DNA from: Fabrea salina
Lineage: Eukaryota; Ciliophora; Heterotrichea; Heterotrichida; Fabreidae
Length of the DNA: 64,000 nucleotides
NCBI GenBank assembly: GCA_022984795.1
Contig: JALIHJ010000020.1
Span: 124,001-188,000, forward strand
Reading direction: 5' to 3'
A program made the position numbers and the translations under genes. The notes under the pieces are model-generated. The model saw only the letters and a list, made by a program, of their open reading frames with translations, did not search any database and was not told the DNA's origin. Positions 26,660 through 35,841 of this stretch are shown here, piece after piece. How positions within the stretch are numbered: position 1 is the first letter of the stretch; every line of letters starts with the position of its first letter.

Positions 26660-28009
26660 CTAGATTAATTGTTTGAAAATGCTACACGATGTGTCTTGTG
26701 AAATTGAGTACAGAATAGACTTTTCTAAAGACACCTTTGGGCTTGCCTGCATGCCTTTTGCAATTCGAGTAACATTTTCGTCGTTGAGTAGCGAGATTCT
26801 GCAGTTACTTAAAGCTGTATAGTTTCTTCTACTAGAAATGAAAGTTTTTAGTTTTGCAAGTTGGTCACTAGTGGCACTTGGAAATATTTGGTCTATATAA
26901 TGTTTGTCTAACTTCAGAAAATTCAGAGAGTCTCCTGCAGAGCCTAGGTAGTATTCGAAGGATTTTTCTAGCACAAAGCAGTGCAGTTCGTAATAAGGCC
27001 CTTCTAAAACTAGCTTGGAGTGGTTTCTGTAGTACACAGTCAATTCATTAAGACTTATGTCAAACACACTCTCAACTACAGCCTTTAACTTGGAAATCTC
27101 GTTGTAGTCTGGCTCTTCTCCGGCCAGCAACTTTTGTCTTTGGGTGGCAATTTCTGAAGTAAGTTCACTTAGCAGTAAGGGCTTGACTTTGCTGAACACT
27201 TCTCTTCTCCATATGACTGCCATCATCCTTAGCAAGTTGAACTTAGGTCCCTCGAGTACTTCTGTTTCTAAACAGTCATAAACTTCATTGATCGTTTCAG
27301 TAAAGGACAAAAACATACTGTTGATCTTCTTCATTGCTTCTACGTAAAGGTTCCAGCGTTCAAGGTACTCTTCACAAGGGTCCTCAGCAATCATAGCTGC
27401 TGAGGCTTGGCAAAAAAGCTTTACTGTTTTTTCAACAGCTCTGTGAAGCTTCAAAATAAAACTAGAAGGAGACCCAGAGGTCCCAACTAAGTTCCATCTA
27501 AACCTTTCTAAAATAGCCCTTTCAGTAGGGTCGTTGAATTCTGAAAGAACCTGAGGTCCGTTTTCAGTTATTTTTCTGTCAAGTTCTTGGTTGCGTTCTT
27601 CGTGTTCTGGCTGTTCTATGAACTGGTCTTGTGGATTGCCCAGCAGGTCTTGGAAAGGGGTGGGAAAACTGTTTTCTTGCTTTCTTAGTGGAGGCAGTGA
27701 GATAGGGGGACTTTTAAGTGTGCTGACGAGTTCTGAATAAAGAGACTCTGCTTCAGCACTTGAAATTATGTTTCCTCCTAACTGTTTCCAAACGGATCTT
27801 AAAGCTAAAGCTTTGCAGGAAAACTCTTTCCAGTTTGCTTGAGGCTTTTTGTCTGAAATCTCAGGCAACCACTCTAAGATAAAGTTATTCCTCCAAAGAC
27901 TTTGGTTTTTACTGGCACTATGCCAGCTTTTACTCACCATTGAGAAACTTCTTAGGTCTTCGTTTGTAAGGTTCTGAGCTATTTCTGATAGGACGTTCTT
28001 TGATAGCAT
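26660..28009 (-). CDS. F-box protein
   Basis: 449 aa. An F-box occupies residues about 2-42 (NVLSEIAQNLTNEDLRSFSM, then VSKSWHSASKNQSLWRNNF), the Skp1-binding module of SCF ubiquitin ligases. The remaining 400 residues are helical and acidic with no repeat (no LRR, WD40 or Kelch), so the substrate-binding part is unrecognised. TTATAAACTTTA precedes the ATG. Confidence 0.75.
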   Translation of the reverse strand: MLSKNVLSEIAQNLTNEDLRSFSMVSKSWHSASKNQSLWRNNFILEWLPEISDKKPQANWKEFSCKALALRSVWKQLGGNIISSAEAESLYSELVSTLKSPPISLPPLRKQENSFPTPFQDLLGNPQDQFIEQPEHEERNQELDRKITENGPQVLSEFNDPTERAILERFRWNLVGTSGSPSSFILKLHRAVEKTVKLFCQASAAMIAEDPCEEYLERWNLYVEAMKKINSMFLSFTETINEVYDCLETEVLEGPKFNLLRMMAVIWRREVFSKVKPLLLSELTSEIATQRQKLLAGEEPDYNEISKLKAVVESVFDISLNELTVYYRNHSKLVLEGPYYELHCFVLEKSFEYYLGSAGDSLNFLKLDKHYIDQIFPSATSDQLAKLKTFISSRRNYTALSNCRISLLNDENVTRIAKGMQASPKVSLEKSILYSISQDTSCSIFKQLI

Positions 28010-28048
28010 TAAAGTTTATAAGGAAATTTGCAAACATGCATTTTGAAT

Positions 28049-28366
28049 ATGGAATCGCCAGTACCTCATTTCAGACAGCTCTACGAAAAGTCTAAGTCTA
28101 CAAGGGAGTTGGAGCTTTCAATCCGAGACAGTGTCCAAAGTTTTGACTTGGAACCTTACTTCATTAGAGAAGAACCCCAGTCCTGCAGCAAAATGGTTTT
28201 AGGACTAGTATTTTGCACAATGGGGATCACAGTAGTGGTTCTAGGAGCTAAAAAAGCCCTTGAGCATCAGTCAGAAATACTGGGTTTTTGGGCAGGAGGG
28301 TTTGCTTTGCTGGCACTGGGTGTTTTTTATACTTATAGTTATGTAAGGAATCGTTATATAAATTAA
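28049..28366 (+). CDS. Small two-TM protein, TMEM230/TMEM134-like
   Basis: 105 aa from ATG 28049; in frame upstream there is only a TTG. A hydrophilic N-terminus of about 48 residues with paired acidic and basic residues precedes two TM helices (MVLGLVFCTMGITVVVLGA and FWAGGFALLALGVFYTYSYV) and a short tail. Size and layout fit the TMEM230/TMEM134 family of endosome and secretory vesicle proteins. The match is by architecture rather than by strong motifs. Confidence 0.5.
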   Translation: MESPVPHFRQLYEKSKSTRELELSIRDSVQSFDLEPYFIREEPQSCSKMVLGLVFCTMGITVVVLGAKKALEHQSEILGFWAGGFALLALGVFYTYSYVRNRYIN

Positions 28367-28387
28367 TTATTTCACTAAAGTACAGAA

Positions 28388-29122
28388 TTACGCCAAGGTT
28401 TCTATTAAGTTTGTTCTAATTCCAAAACTCATCTGGGGAATCCTTACTTCGTTTAACCTGAAAACATTCTCAATGACCGAAACTTCTGTGGAGGTAGTGC
28501 TTGCACCGCAGAAGCCTGCCCAGTCATTAACAGCAAGTCCTGCCCCTACTACATCGCTCCCTCTGTTAATAGTCCCTGCGCACAAAGGCACCTGTAAAAG
28601 ACTACTTAGTTCATCCATTTCTTCGATGCTCAGCATAGGGTGGACTAGTCCCCCGTTGTTGCTCAGCACACAGTAACTTCCTACTAAAGAGTTGCCTGCA
28701 ACTGTAGCTCTGAAAGGTTCTACTTCCAAAACATCACTGATTATCTCTTCTGACTCTCTGTCAAGGTCTGGGTGGATCAGAGCCACACTGTCATTGCAGA
28801 CAACGCAGTTCCCAAGGGCTGATAGTCCTTCCTGTATTCTCTGGACTTTTACTGAGTCTGGAAGGAACTCACTAATTATCCTAAGTTCTTGTTGTGTAGT
28901 GAGGTCCGGAAGAAGTAAGCCTTTGGAGTTCCCTACACTCACTCGGCCTAGAATCCTGGTCCCTCCTATTGAAGTAGTTATTATGGGAATTTCTGGCAAT
29001 TCTATTTCAAACCCGTGATAAAACTGGTCGCTTGACTCTGACGGAAGCAAGCAGTAGCTGTTTGTCAACCTAACAAATACACCTATTTCATCCGAGTTTT
29101 CAAACTTTATTCTTGAAGCCAT
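28388..29122 (-). CDS. EIF6: Eukaryotic translation initiation factor 6 (eIF6/Tif6)
   Basis: 244 aa, the family length. Starts with the conserved [20 protein letters not shown]. Five-fold pentein repeats are visible ([36 protein letters not shown]), and [20 protein letters not shown] is near the end, nearly as in human and yeast. The C-terminal Ser-rich tail of animals is replaced by a short tail. eIF6 binds the 60S subunit and blocks early joining to 40S; it is also needed for 60S maturation in the nucleolus. Confidence 0.97.
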   Translation of the reverse strand: MASRIKFENSDEIGVFVRLTNSYCLLPSESSDQFYHGFEIELPEIPIITTSIGGTRILGRVSVGNSKGLLLPDLTTQQELRIISEFLPDSVKVQRIQEGLSALGNCVVCNDSVALIHPDLDRESEEIISDVLEVEPFRATVAGNSLVGSYCVLSNNGGLVHPMLSIEEMDELSSLLQVPLCAGTINRGSDVVGAGLAVNDWAGFCGASTTSTEVSVIENVFRLNEVRIPQMSFGIRTNLIETLA

Positions 29123-29157
29123 TTTTTGTTTTTTCTACTTTATGAGTTAACTAATAA

Positions 29158-29544
29158 ATGTTCCAAGACCAAGAAGTAGTTCACACTAGGCAAACTCCTA
29201 AAAAGTTCACTGGGTTAAGTTTGAATCTTTTAAAGTGCAAGTCTTATACTGCTTCGCCAGTTCACTCAAGCTTTGAAAGTCCCAAGTCCAAAACTCAGAG
29301 ACCGCAACTTAGTTTTGAAATTCAAAAACTAGAAAACGAAATCAAAACCAAGAACCAAGCCAAACAAAAAGACCTTACCAGCATACTTCAAGGAATTTCT
29401 AAGCTCCAAAAAAGGTTTCTTTATGTTTTGGAAAACCACCAAAAAGACAAAGAACTTTGGAAAACTCGTTTAAGTGTTTTAGGCCAAAGAGTTCCACAAC
29501 ACAAACTAGCAAAACTTTTTAATATGATTAAGGGACTACCCTAA
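29158..29544 (+). CDS. Small basic coiled-coil protein, unknown
   Basis: 128 aa, basic. The first 55 residues are Ser/Lys/Pro-rich and probably disordered; residues about 60-110 are helical (FEIQKLENEIKTKNQAKQKD). Not recognised. Its stop is followed by TAA and then directly by the ATG of the next gene (3-nt gap). Confidence 0.5.
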   Translation: MFQDQEVVHTRQTPKKFTGLSLNLLKCKSYTASPVHSSFESPKSKTQRPQLSFEIQKLENEIKTKNQAKQKDLTSILQGISKLQKRFLYVLENHQKDKELWKTRLSVLGQRVPQHKLAKLFNMIKGLP

Positions 29545-29547
29545 TAA

Positions 29548-29988
29548 ATGGCAGAATCAGGAAACCAGCAAAAAACTACGCTAGACAACTGGGACAGAGC
29601 AATGAAAGCTATGAGTATAGTGTTAGGAATCCTTCTTGTGGTTTTGGGAGTTATCAACTTCGTATCTTTTAAGATTAGAGACCCAATCGATATTGTTCTC
29701 CCTGTTTACTACATGTAAGAGCTACACAGAATTTTCGGAGTAATGATAGTGGGCTCTGAAATGAACCTGAACTTTATTTTGAAAAAGTTTATGTTCCTCA
29801 AAGGGTACTTTGGAAGGGGAGTGTTTTACGTATTGTAAGTTATAGGCAGCATAGGCACACTCTGTTTGAGGAATAGCATTTTTCAGTGGATCATGGCAGC
29901 TTTGTTGATCTTTGCTGGGTTTTTGTATATGTTCTGCTTTTCGTGCAAGAAAAGAGACTCTCCTCAGGGGCCTGGAAATGCAGTTTAG
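29548..29988 (+). CDS. COPI-associated/TVP15-like Golgi membrane protein, three exons
   Basis: 136 aa after removal of introns 29715-29729 and 29835-29849; both split codons cleanly and the spliced frame is open from ATG 29548 to TAG 29986-29988. Four TM helices are present. The third segment reads FGVMIVGSEMNLNFILKK, then FLKGYFGRGVFYVFIGTL, the signature of the COPI-associated (TVP15-like) family, whose members sit in Golgi vesicles. The gene was visible only after splicing because each exon is short. The start lies 3 nt after the previous stop and its own stop is 12 nt before the next ATG. Confidence 0.82.
29715..29729 (+). other. 15-nt intron 1 of the COPI-associated gene
   Basis: GTAAGAGCTACACAG with TA at 9-10; splits an Ile codon (AT/A). 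Confidence 0.9.
29835..29849 (+). other. 15-nt intron 2 of the COPI-associated gene
   Basis: GTAAGTTATAGGCAG with TA at 9-10; splits a Phe codon (TT/C). Confidence 0.9.
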
Positions 29989-30000
29989 CTAATTATAATA

Positions 30001-31608
30001 ATGATTAAAGGCTATTTAATTTTTGACTTAGTAGGGACTCTTGTAAAGTCCCCTCCGGATTCACTAAAGTACCAAAGCAAACTTAAGCACCTCCAAGCCT
30101 TGAACTTGGCTTCTGAAAGAATTTCTGAGATAGAACAAAGTCCCGTCATTAATGTTTCAGAAGAGTTTAAAGCAAGAAACATCTGTGAACCTGACTTTGA
30201 TGTCTCTGGTTACCACCTAAGAAAAGACACCATAGGCGTTTTGAAGCAACTTAAGTTCCAGAACTGGAGTTTAGTTCTAGGAGTTAACTCTGCAATGCCC
30301 AAAAAAATAAGAGCTATACTAAGTTTACGCGAAGAAGAAGTGACTTTAGGTGAACTTTTTGACTTCGTTTGCATATCCTCAGAAGTAGGGAAGGCAAAGC
30401 CCAACCCAGAGTTTATTTTCTGTGCACTACAAGGAAAGTCAGCATCTGAAGTCTTTGTAATTGGGGACATGCTTGACACTGACATACTTGCTGCACAAAA
30501 AGCCCAAACTAAAGCTGTTTGGCTCAATGCTAGTCCTTCAAACCCTAAAAGGAACTCCGAGGCCATTAACTCAGGAACTGTAGTTTACCCCAGAACAGTT
30601 ACTTCTTTATCTTTACTGGAGTCAGCATTAGAACACTATGAACCAAAAGGAGTTAGAGTGGGTTACATCCTTCCTTTTGAAGACAAAAAACAAAGCACTG
30701 GATTGAAGAAGTGCTTTGAAAGTAACTCTGGGTTTTGGTACAATGCAATGGAACCTAGAGCTAATTTAGAGTTGCAAGGAGAAGTCCAAGCAATTGTGCA
30801 TAAAGTTGCTGACTACCTTTCTATGAATGTATTGCTTAAGTAGGATTCTGAGTCTTTAGAAGCCTTTGCAGAAGTTAAAAGGTTCGCAAGCTTGAAACCT
30901 CAGGTGGTTTTCATCGATCCACTTGAGTCCGTAGAGTTCTGCTTAACTAGAAACAACTTTTATGAAAAGCTTAGCTTAGCTTTAGGAACCCAAACTTACA
31001 TAAATGGAAAAAGATTAAGACTGCCCTGGCAGTTGCAAGTGAACCAAATAAGCCCAGACTCTCCAAACTTAGTTTACTCTTGCATGAAAGGGGCTTCTGT
31101 GGGCTTCCCAGTTTTAGTGAAAACAAATGAGTCAAATATTACAGAAAAAGCACACTTTATGTGTGTAGTTTTTAACTTCGAGGGAATTAAAAGTGCACTT
31201 AGCCTTTATTCAGAGCAAGTGATAGTTCAGGAATTTGTTAACCATGACAAAACGGTGTATAAAGTATACGTGATAGGGGAGTACTTCAGCTACTACCACA
31301 GAGTTTCTTGCAACAACATTGAAAACCCAGGAGCAAATATGACTGCTTTCGAAAGCGACAAGCCTTGGCCTCCCGAACTTAAAGGCTACAGTGAACCCCT
31401 AGTTCAGGAATTAGACGAGCAAGCTGTGAAGCACTTAGTAGACACTATAAAGAACTGGAGTTCTATGCAACTGTTTGGGTTCGACATACTAGTTCAGAGT
31501 AGAACTGGGGATTATGTTTTGGTAGACTTAAACAGTTTCCCAGGCTACAAGAACTTCCAAGAATATGGTAACTACATAGATCAACTCGTAGCAAGTTCTT
31601 TATCATAA
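30001..31608 (+). CDS. HAD-like domain fused to inositol polyphosphate (ITPK) kinase
   Basis: 530 aa after removal of one 15-nt intron (30829-30843) that contains the only in-frame stop. Residues 1-205 are a HAD fold: motif I is FDLVGT, with nucleophile-position D9 kept but the second Asp replaced by V11; motif III GKAKPNPE and motif IV VIGDMLDTD are present. From about 218 (VRVGYILPFEDKK) to the end is the ATP-grasp kinase of the inositol 1,3,4-trisphosphate 5/6-kinase family, with VNHDKTVYKVYVIG and FGFDILVQ...DYVLVDLNSFPGYKNF (metal site DxN). Plant ITPK4 has the same HAD-ITPK order. The kinase half should be active; the HAD half may be a pseudo-enzyme or dehalogenase-like. Confidence 0.85.
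30829..30843 (+). other. 15-nt intron of the HAD-ITPK gene
   Basis: GTATTGCTTAAGTAG, with TA at 9-10. Without splicing the protein would stop at its final TAG; the flanking reading frame is the same on both sides. Confidence 0.85.
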
Positions 31609-32145
31609 CTAATTATTGTTTATACATTGCTGACAAATAGGACATTTGCCACTTTCTTTAAGCCAGCTATCAATACAGTTTTTGTGGAAGTAGTGGAAAC
31701 AAGGAAGAGTTCTGAGCTTTTTCCCTTTTTTGTAGTCCTGCATGCAAATAGTGCAAGATTCAGTTTGCGGCCTGTTCCAAACAGTTATTGGAAGATTACT
31801 TACCACTCTAGGGTCAGCTTTAGCCTTGCGCTTTGCAGGTTGCCTTCTTCCTAGAACCAACCTGTTTTGACTTCTTAACTCAGATTGGTATCTGTGCGCA
31901 TACATGTGGTCACTGATTTCACTAGCTGGATAGGAACTTCCACAGACTTCACACCTTACTTCTAGAATCTTTTTTAAAGCCTCGCATTGGAGTTGGTGTA
32001 GTTTCTCAGTGCCTTTAGGAAATGAGTCATGACAAAACTCACAGAAAAAGCACTTCTTGCACTTATGAGTATCTAGTTTCTTTTCTGACAGGAGTTTGCC
32101 ACTAGATAGAGTTTACCAAAAACTACACCTAATTTCTGAGTTCAT
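31609..32145 (-). CDS. RING-H2 protein with N-terminal zinc-finger pairs
   Basis: 173 aa in two exons (intron 32102-32116). The first exon is only 29 nt and gives MNSEIRCSF; splicing completes a first zinc finger (CSFC...HKCKKC). More Cys/His pairs follow (FCEFCHDSF...H; CEVCGSSYPASEISDHMYAH, of C2H2 type). A C-terminal RING-H2 is complete (CTICMQDYKKGKKLRTLPCF, then HYFHKNCIDSWL...CPIC). Such proteins are usually ubiquitin E3 ligases. Its stop codon directly abuts the stop of the opposing HAD-ITPK gene with no base between. Confidence 0.82.
32102..32116 (-). other. 15-nt intron of the RING gene
   Basis: Read on the minus strand: GTAAACTCTATCTAG, TA at 9-10. Splits a Cys codon (TG/T) of the first zinc finger. 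Confidence 0.88.
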
Positions 32146-32175
32146 CTTAATTATTATACTCTGGTAATTATAATT
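32146..32175. promoter_or_regulatory. 30-bp divergent start region
   Basis: Separates the ATGs of the RING gene and the coiled-coil/zinc gene. TATAATAATTAAG precedes the left ATG and AATTATAATT the right one. Confidence 0.5.
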
Positions 32176-32850
32176 ATGAGATTTTCCAGACTAGAAAGTC
32201 AAAACCGCACTCCAACTAACTACATGAGTGAAGATGAGGCAAGGGATATGGTTAAGGGCTTTAACGAACACCTAGACTACTATACTGATAAAGTTTTGGA
32301 AGAAAGGAAGTTAGCCGAAACTTTAAACTCCAAGTATGGCCATGAACTTGCTCGCAGTGAACGTTTGAATGAATCTTTGAAAGACCTCAAAAGTGAAAAC
32401 AAACAACACAGACTGAATATCGAGCAAGTAAACCAAAAACTAATGAGCTTAGAGAGCCAACTTGGAGTTAAAGACTACCCTTCTGTTGACTCTGAAGAAA
32501 TCAAAAGAAAACTTGTGTCTGGAAACACACTTGAAGTCAAAGCTTGCATTGAAGAAGTAATTTCTTACTACTCAGAAACAAATTCTTTGAACCTAGCTTT
32601 AGTAGCTCAAAAAGAAATACTGGAAAACAAAATACAACTGGAAAAAAGCAAGCCTTACAAAGAACAACAGTGCAAAAACTGCCACAAAAACTTCATTCCA
32701 GCTGAAAACTTCGAGCATAGTTGTGTGTACCACCCTGGAAAACTTAAGTATTACTCCTGCAGAGGTTGTGGAGCAGATGCCTACTACAACTGCTGTATGA
32801 AGTGCAAAGAGTGTTCTGAGGGTTGCAAGCAAAACCACCACGTAGTGTAA
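32176..32850 (+). CDS. Coiled-coil protein with C-terminal CHORD-like zinc module
   Basis: 224 aa. Residues about 20-110 and 140-160 are coiled coil. The last 60 residues are Cys/His-rich: C-x2-C-x3-F-I-x3-N-F-x2-S-C-x2-H-x-G, then YYSCRGCGADAYYNCC and several more Cys. The spacing of the first part is identical in the protein encoded at 60294-61871, so the two are related. It resembles a CHORD zinc domain (C-x-x-C...C-x-x-HPG...CC) but is shorter. Function unknown; a scaffolding protein with a zinc tail is the most that can be said. Confidence 0.6.
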   Translation: MRFSRLESQNRTPTNYMSEDEARDMVKGFNEHLDYYTDKVLEERKLAETLNSKYGHELARSERLNESLKDLKSENKQHRLNIEQVNQKLMSLESQLGVKDYPSVDSEEIKRKLVSGNTLEVKACIEEVISYYSETNSLNLALVAQKEILENKIQLEKSKPYKEQQCKNCHKNFIPAENFEHSCVYHPGKLKYYSCRGCGADAYYNCCMKCKECSEGCKQNHHVV

Positions 32851-32851
32851 A

Positions 32852-34306
32852 TTAACTTAATTTTCTGTTTAAGTTTGTGTAAAACATACAATCAGAAACC
32901 AAAGTCAAGCACAGCACTCCGAACACAAACTTGTGGAAAACTACTTCAGTGAGTTGTCCTAGAATAAAGCTACTCACTTCTATGAGACTTGAATAAAGTC
33001 CTATTTTTTGACTTCCCAAAAACCTCGAGAGAAGGCTGAAAGAAGCTCCAGTTCCAATGTTAATCCCTAAAACAATGAGCAGGTACCCTAACAAACACCA
33101 GTTCATAATAACCATTAAGCAACCAACTCCACAAAAAACCTTTGAAGTGACCACAAAGCTCATTTCACTTAAGTAGTGACTAAACAAACTTACTAAAATA
33201 TGCACAGGAGCCACTACTAAGTAAAAAATCCCTATAAAGGCCAAAAAACCCTTATCAGCTGAACTCAAAAAAGTTTGTTGGATCAAGACCTGCAACATAA
33301 AAGTTAAAGCTACTAAAAGCTTCAATGTTGGAGACTGTGAACTCACCGAAGGCTTTTTCTCTTCTGGCCAGTTAAATAATAAACTACCAAAAGCCAAAAG
33401 TATAACCCAAATACTTGCAAAAGACCATGCTTCTACCTCAGTTTTTTCTTCTGGGCCATGAAAAGCTTTTCCTAAAAAGTAGCCACAAGAAACTCCAATA
33501 TAATTTGCAGCTACACAGGCTGTGAAGTACCTAGTTCTTACCTTAGAGTCCACGTACTCACCAATTAGCTGTTTAGAAACAAAGTTAGGAACAAGTATCC
33601 CTCCAATACCCCAAAGGCTTTTTGAAACCAGAATTAAGTTGCCCAATAGAATTGTAGTGACTGAAACTATAAAAGTTAACTTTAAGTTTGGACAAGCACT
33701 TAGTAAGTAATACACCAAAACACTAAGCACTAGCAAAATTCCACAGTCTTTGAACTCTAAAGTTAGTTGAAGCATACTTAGGTTGAAGCTAGAAAAAAAG
33801 CAACACAATACTGAAGCCAAAACCCCACAAAACAACTCTGAACTAACCCTTTGAGTTTTTGGCTTTGTATAGGAATTCCTGAGTATTTGGCTATGGAGTT
33901 GTTTGAGTTGGACCACTTCTGCACTACTTGCAAGTAGAGGAGAACTGAGTGTGTTGAAGTGTGTTTGGAGATTCTCTAGTTTTAGTATTAGTTTTCCAAG
34001 CAAAGATGCAATTGTCTCTAAGTCTGGGTTTGAAGACAAGTCTTCTAGTTTAGCTGCTTTTAGGGTTTCTGATAGGTCACTGGAATTTTCAAGGTAATTA
34101 AGGGCTTCAGGAATCCTTTTAAAGGTTATGTCCAAATAGGTCCTTGCTTCTAAAGTTATCTGGGTGATTTGCTCGTCAGAAAATTGATTGTTCAAAAGGT
34201 TTTTGTAAGTAAACTGAAGTTGTTTCTTGAGATTTCTAGAGCACTGGCTTCTTTGTTCCAGAGTTTGTATTACTTCATTGAAAGACTTTACTGGAGTATT
34301 TACCAT
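32852..34306 (-). CDS. MFS-type membrane protein with helical cytosolic N-terminus
   Basis: 484 aa. Residues 1-160 are helical and hydrophilic and sit where the SPX domain lies in SPX-MFS transporters, but the SPX landmarks are not clear. From residue about 165 there are ten to twelve TM helices in an MFS-like order (LTFIVSVTTILLGNLILVSK; VRTRYFTACVAANYIGVSCG). It is probably a divergent relative of the SPX-MFS protein at 39291-41099. Substrate unknown. Its ATG lies 2 nt after the stop of the RNase H2A gene. Confidence 0.65.
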   Translation of the reverse strand: MVNTPVKSFNEVIQTLEQRSQCSRNLKKQLQFTYKNLLNNQFSDEQITQITLEARTYLDITFKRIPEALNYLENSSDLSETLKAAKLEDLSSNPDLETIASLLGKLILKLENLQTHFNTLSSPLLASSAEVVQLKQLHSQILRNSYTKPKTQRVSSELFCGVLASVLCCFFSSFNLSMLQLTLEFKDCGILLVLSVLVYYLLSACPNLKLTFIVSVTTILLGNLILVSKSLWGIGGILVPNFVSKQLIGEYVDSKVRTRYFTACVAANYIGVSCGYFLGKAFHGPEEKTEVEAWSFASIWVILLAFGSLLFNWPEEKKPSVSSQSPTLKLLVALTFMLQVLIQQTFLSSADKGFLAFIGIFYLVVAPVHILVSLFSHYLSEMSFVVTSKVFCGVGCLMVIMNWCLLGYLLIVLGINIGTGASFSLLSRFLGSQKIGLYSSLIEVSSFILGQLTEVVFHKFVFGVLCLTLVSDCMFYTNLNRKLS

Positions 34307-34308
34307 TA

Positions 34309-35061
34309 TTAAAAGGGATTTTTACTAGTCAAGCAAAGAAACTCTTCTAAGTAGTAATTTTTTGCAACTTTAAAGAACTCCTTAGGTTTTTCCCAAGCAA
34401 CCTTAATGCATTTTTCTGAGTAAAGGTTTGTGCAAGTTTGCCAAGACACCCTTACGTAGTCCTCTGGAAGTCCAAAGACAGGATCTATGCTTTCAGACAA
34501 CCACTTGCGTGTGTTAGGGTCACTGGGGTAGCCACAGCCTATTTTTCCTAAGGTTTGGGACATTTCTTTGATGTAGCTGTCTCGTGTAACTTTTGCACAG
34601 ATGCTTGCAGCTGAGACTACTGCAAACAAGCTGTCAGCTTTTGGTCTTACTGTAAACTCCAAACCAGGAAACTCTTCACTTAGTTGCTTTTCGTAGGCTT
34701 CTGGTCTTCCCACCGTGTCTACGAACACGTACTTAACGTTTACTCCTTTGTCTAGTAACTTTTTTATAAGGTTTTTGGCGGCATCAGTTGAAAGGGTGTT
34801 TAAACTAGTTTTAGTTCTGCTAAGCATTGAGTTGGATATGACTTTGCTAGTAATGACTTCAACTTCATAAACCACTTGGTTTAGTTTTTTAATGGTTTCG
34901 AAAAAGTTTTCGCGCTTTTCCTCGTTAATCGTTTTTGAGTCTGCAAAGCCTAATTTGGAGTATTCAGAGTCTAGCGAAGTGGGCCACCCTGCACAAGCGT
35001 AAACCATGGGTCCCAGTACGGGTCCTCTGCCTGCTTCGTCAATTCCTACAATGTATTCCAT
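34309..35061 (-). CDS. RNASEH2A: Ribonuclease H2 catalytic subunit A
   Basis: 250 aa. The N-terminus YIVGIDEAGRGPVLGPMVYA has catalytic D8 and E9. VRPKADSLFAVVSAASICAKVTRD contains the further active-site Asp and the conserved AS-x-x-AKVTRD. GCGYPSDPNTRKWL is the type-2 RNase H substrate-binding segment. It removes single ribonucleotides from DNA and cuts RNA-DNA hybrids in the nucleus; in animals it works with subunits B and C, which are not in this window. It is tightly packed: 2 nt separate it from VTA1 upstream and 2 nt from the MFS gene downstream. Confidence 0.96.
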   Translation of the reverse strand: MEYIVGIDEAGRGPVLGPMVYACAGWPTSLDSEYSKLGFADSKTINEEKRENFFETIKKLNQVVYEVEVITSKVISNSMLSRTKTSLNTLSTDAAKNLIKKLLDKGVNVKYVFVDTVGRPEAYEKQLSEEFPGLEFTVRPKADSLFAVVSAASICAKVTRDSYIKEMSQTLGKIGCGYPSDPNTRKWLSESIDPVFGLPEDYVRVSWQTCTNLYSEKCIKVAWEKPKEFFKVAKNYYLEEFLCLTSKNPF

Positions 35062-35063
35062 TA

Positions 35064-35813
35064 CTATTTAAGATTATTGAGTGCTTCAATAGCACTTTGG
35101 AAATTGGAAATTGCATTATCTATGTTTTTGAACTCTAGTTCTTGGATGGCGTACTTAGCTAGTTTTTTAGCTTGTTCTATGGCTTGTCGGGTTTCGTGTG
35201 AGGAAGTTTGTTTTTTTTCGGGCACTGAAGGGATTTTTTCTGGTTTTTCGGAAGAGGGGATTAAACAAGGGGGTTTACTTGAAACATAAGCTTCAGAAGG
35301 TTCTTGAGGTTCCTGAGGTTCTTCATCAGCATGCTCGTTAGGTCCTCCAGACTTGGGCTTAATTCCTTGTTTGATGCACTTTAAAATGTCAGAAGCCTTC
35401 CACTTGCAGTAAAGTCTTTTTTCTTCCCAGTCAGGAGGAATTTCCTCAAAAACGTTCATTGCCTCTATAAAGTAACTGCACACCAAGAACTTTTGTGCGG
35501 TAGATTTAGTGGCTTCTGAATTTCTGTCTTCACTGTCAACTGAAACAAACAATTGAGTTACAAAGTTCTCAAACGCAGACTTAGGGTTGGGAGTGTTACT
35601 TAAAGAAGCCTTTTTAGACTCAGTTTCTTGCATGAGTTGTTGCAGATATTGTTTAACTCCTTGACTCGAAGGACTTTTTTTGTAGTAGTCCAAAGCTAAC
35701 TGCACTGCGTAGAGATGAGTGTAGTATGAAACTAGAGCATTAGCCCTTTCCATTTCAAGTGCCCTGACCAAGTAAGGCTTGATGAATTTGAGTTCTTCTG
35801 GAAGAGATGCCAT
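35064..35813 (-). CDS. VTA1: VTA1/LIP5 regulator of the Vps4 ATPase
   Basis: 249 aa. The N-terminal part (about 1-140; LKFIKPYLVRALEMERANAL, VSYYTHLYAVQLALDYYKK, then RLYCKWKASDILKCIKQGIK) is the tandem MIT-like domain that binds ESCRT-III tails. A Pro/Glu-rich linker leads to the C-terminal Vps4-binding helices (RQAIEQAKKLAKYAIQELEF, IDNAISNFQSAIEAL). VTA1 stimulates Vps4 oligomerisation in ESCRT recycling at endosomes. Length is slightly below the human 307. Confidence 0.95.
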   Translation of the reverse strand: MASLPEELKFIKPYLVRALEMERANALVSYYTHLYAVQLALDYYKKSPSSQGVKQYLQQLMQETESKKASLSNTPNPKSAFENFVTQLFVSVDSEDRNSEATKSTAQKFLVCSYFIEAMNVFEEIPPDWEEKRLYCKWKASDILKCIKQGIKPKSGGPNEHADEEPQEPQEPSEAYVSSKPPCLIPSSEKPEKIPSVPEKKQTSSHETRQAIEQAKKLAKYAIQELEFKNIDNAISNFQSAIEALNNLK

Positions 35814-35841
35814 TTAAAGAAGTTTATCACCAGAAGTAATA

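Noticed and set aside
30841-30843. TAG as a premature stop or as a sense codon in the HAD-ITPK gene
   Set aside because: It is the last three bases of a perfect 15-nt intron; all other evidence has TAG as a stop in this genome.
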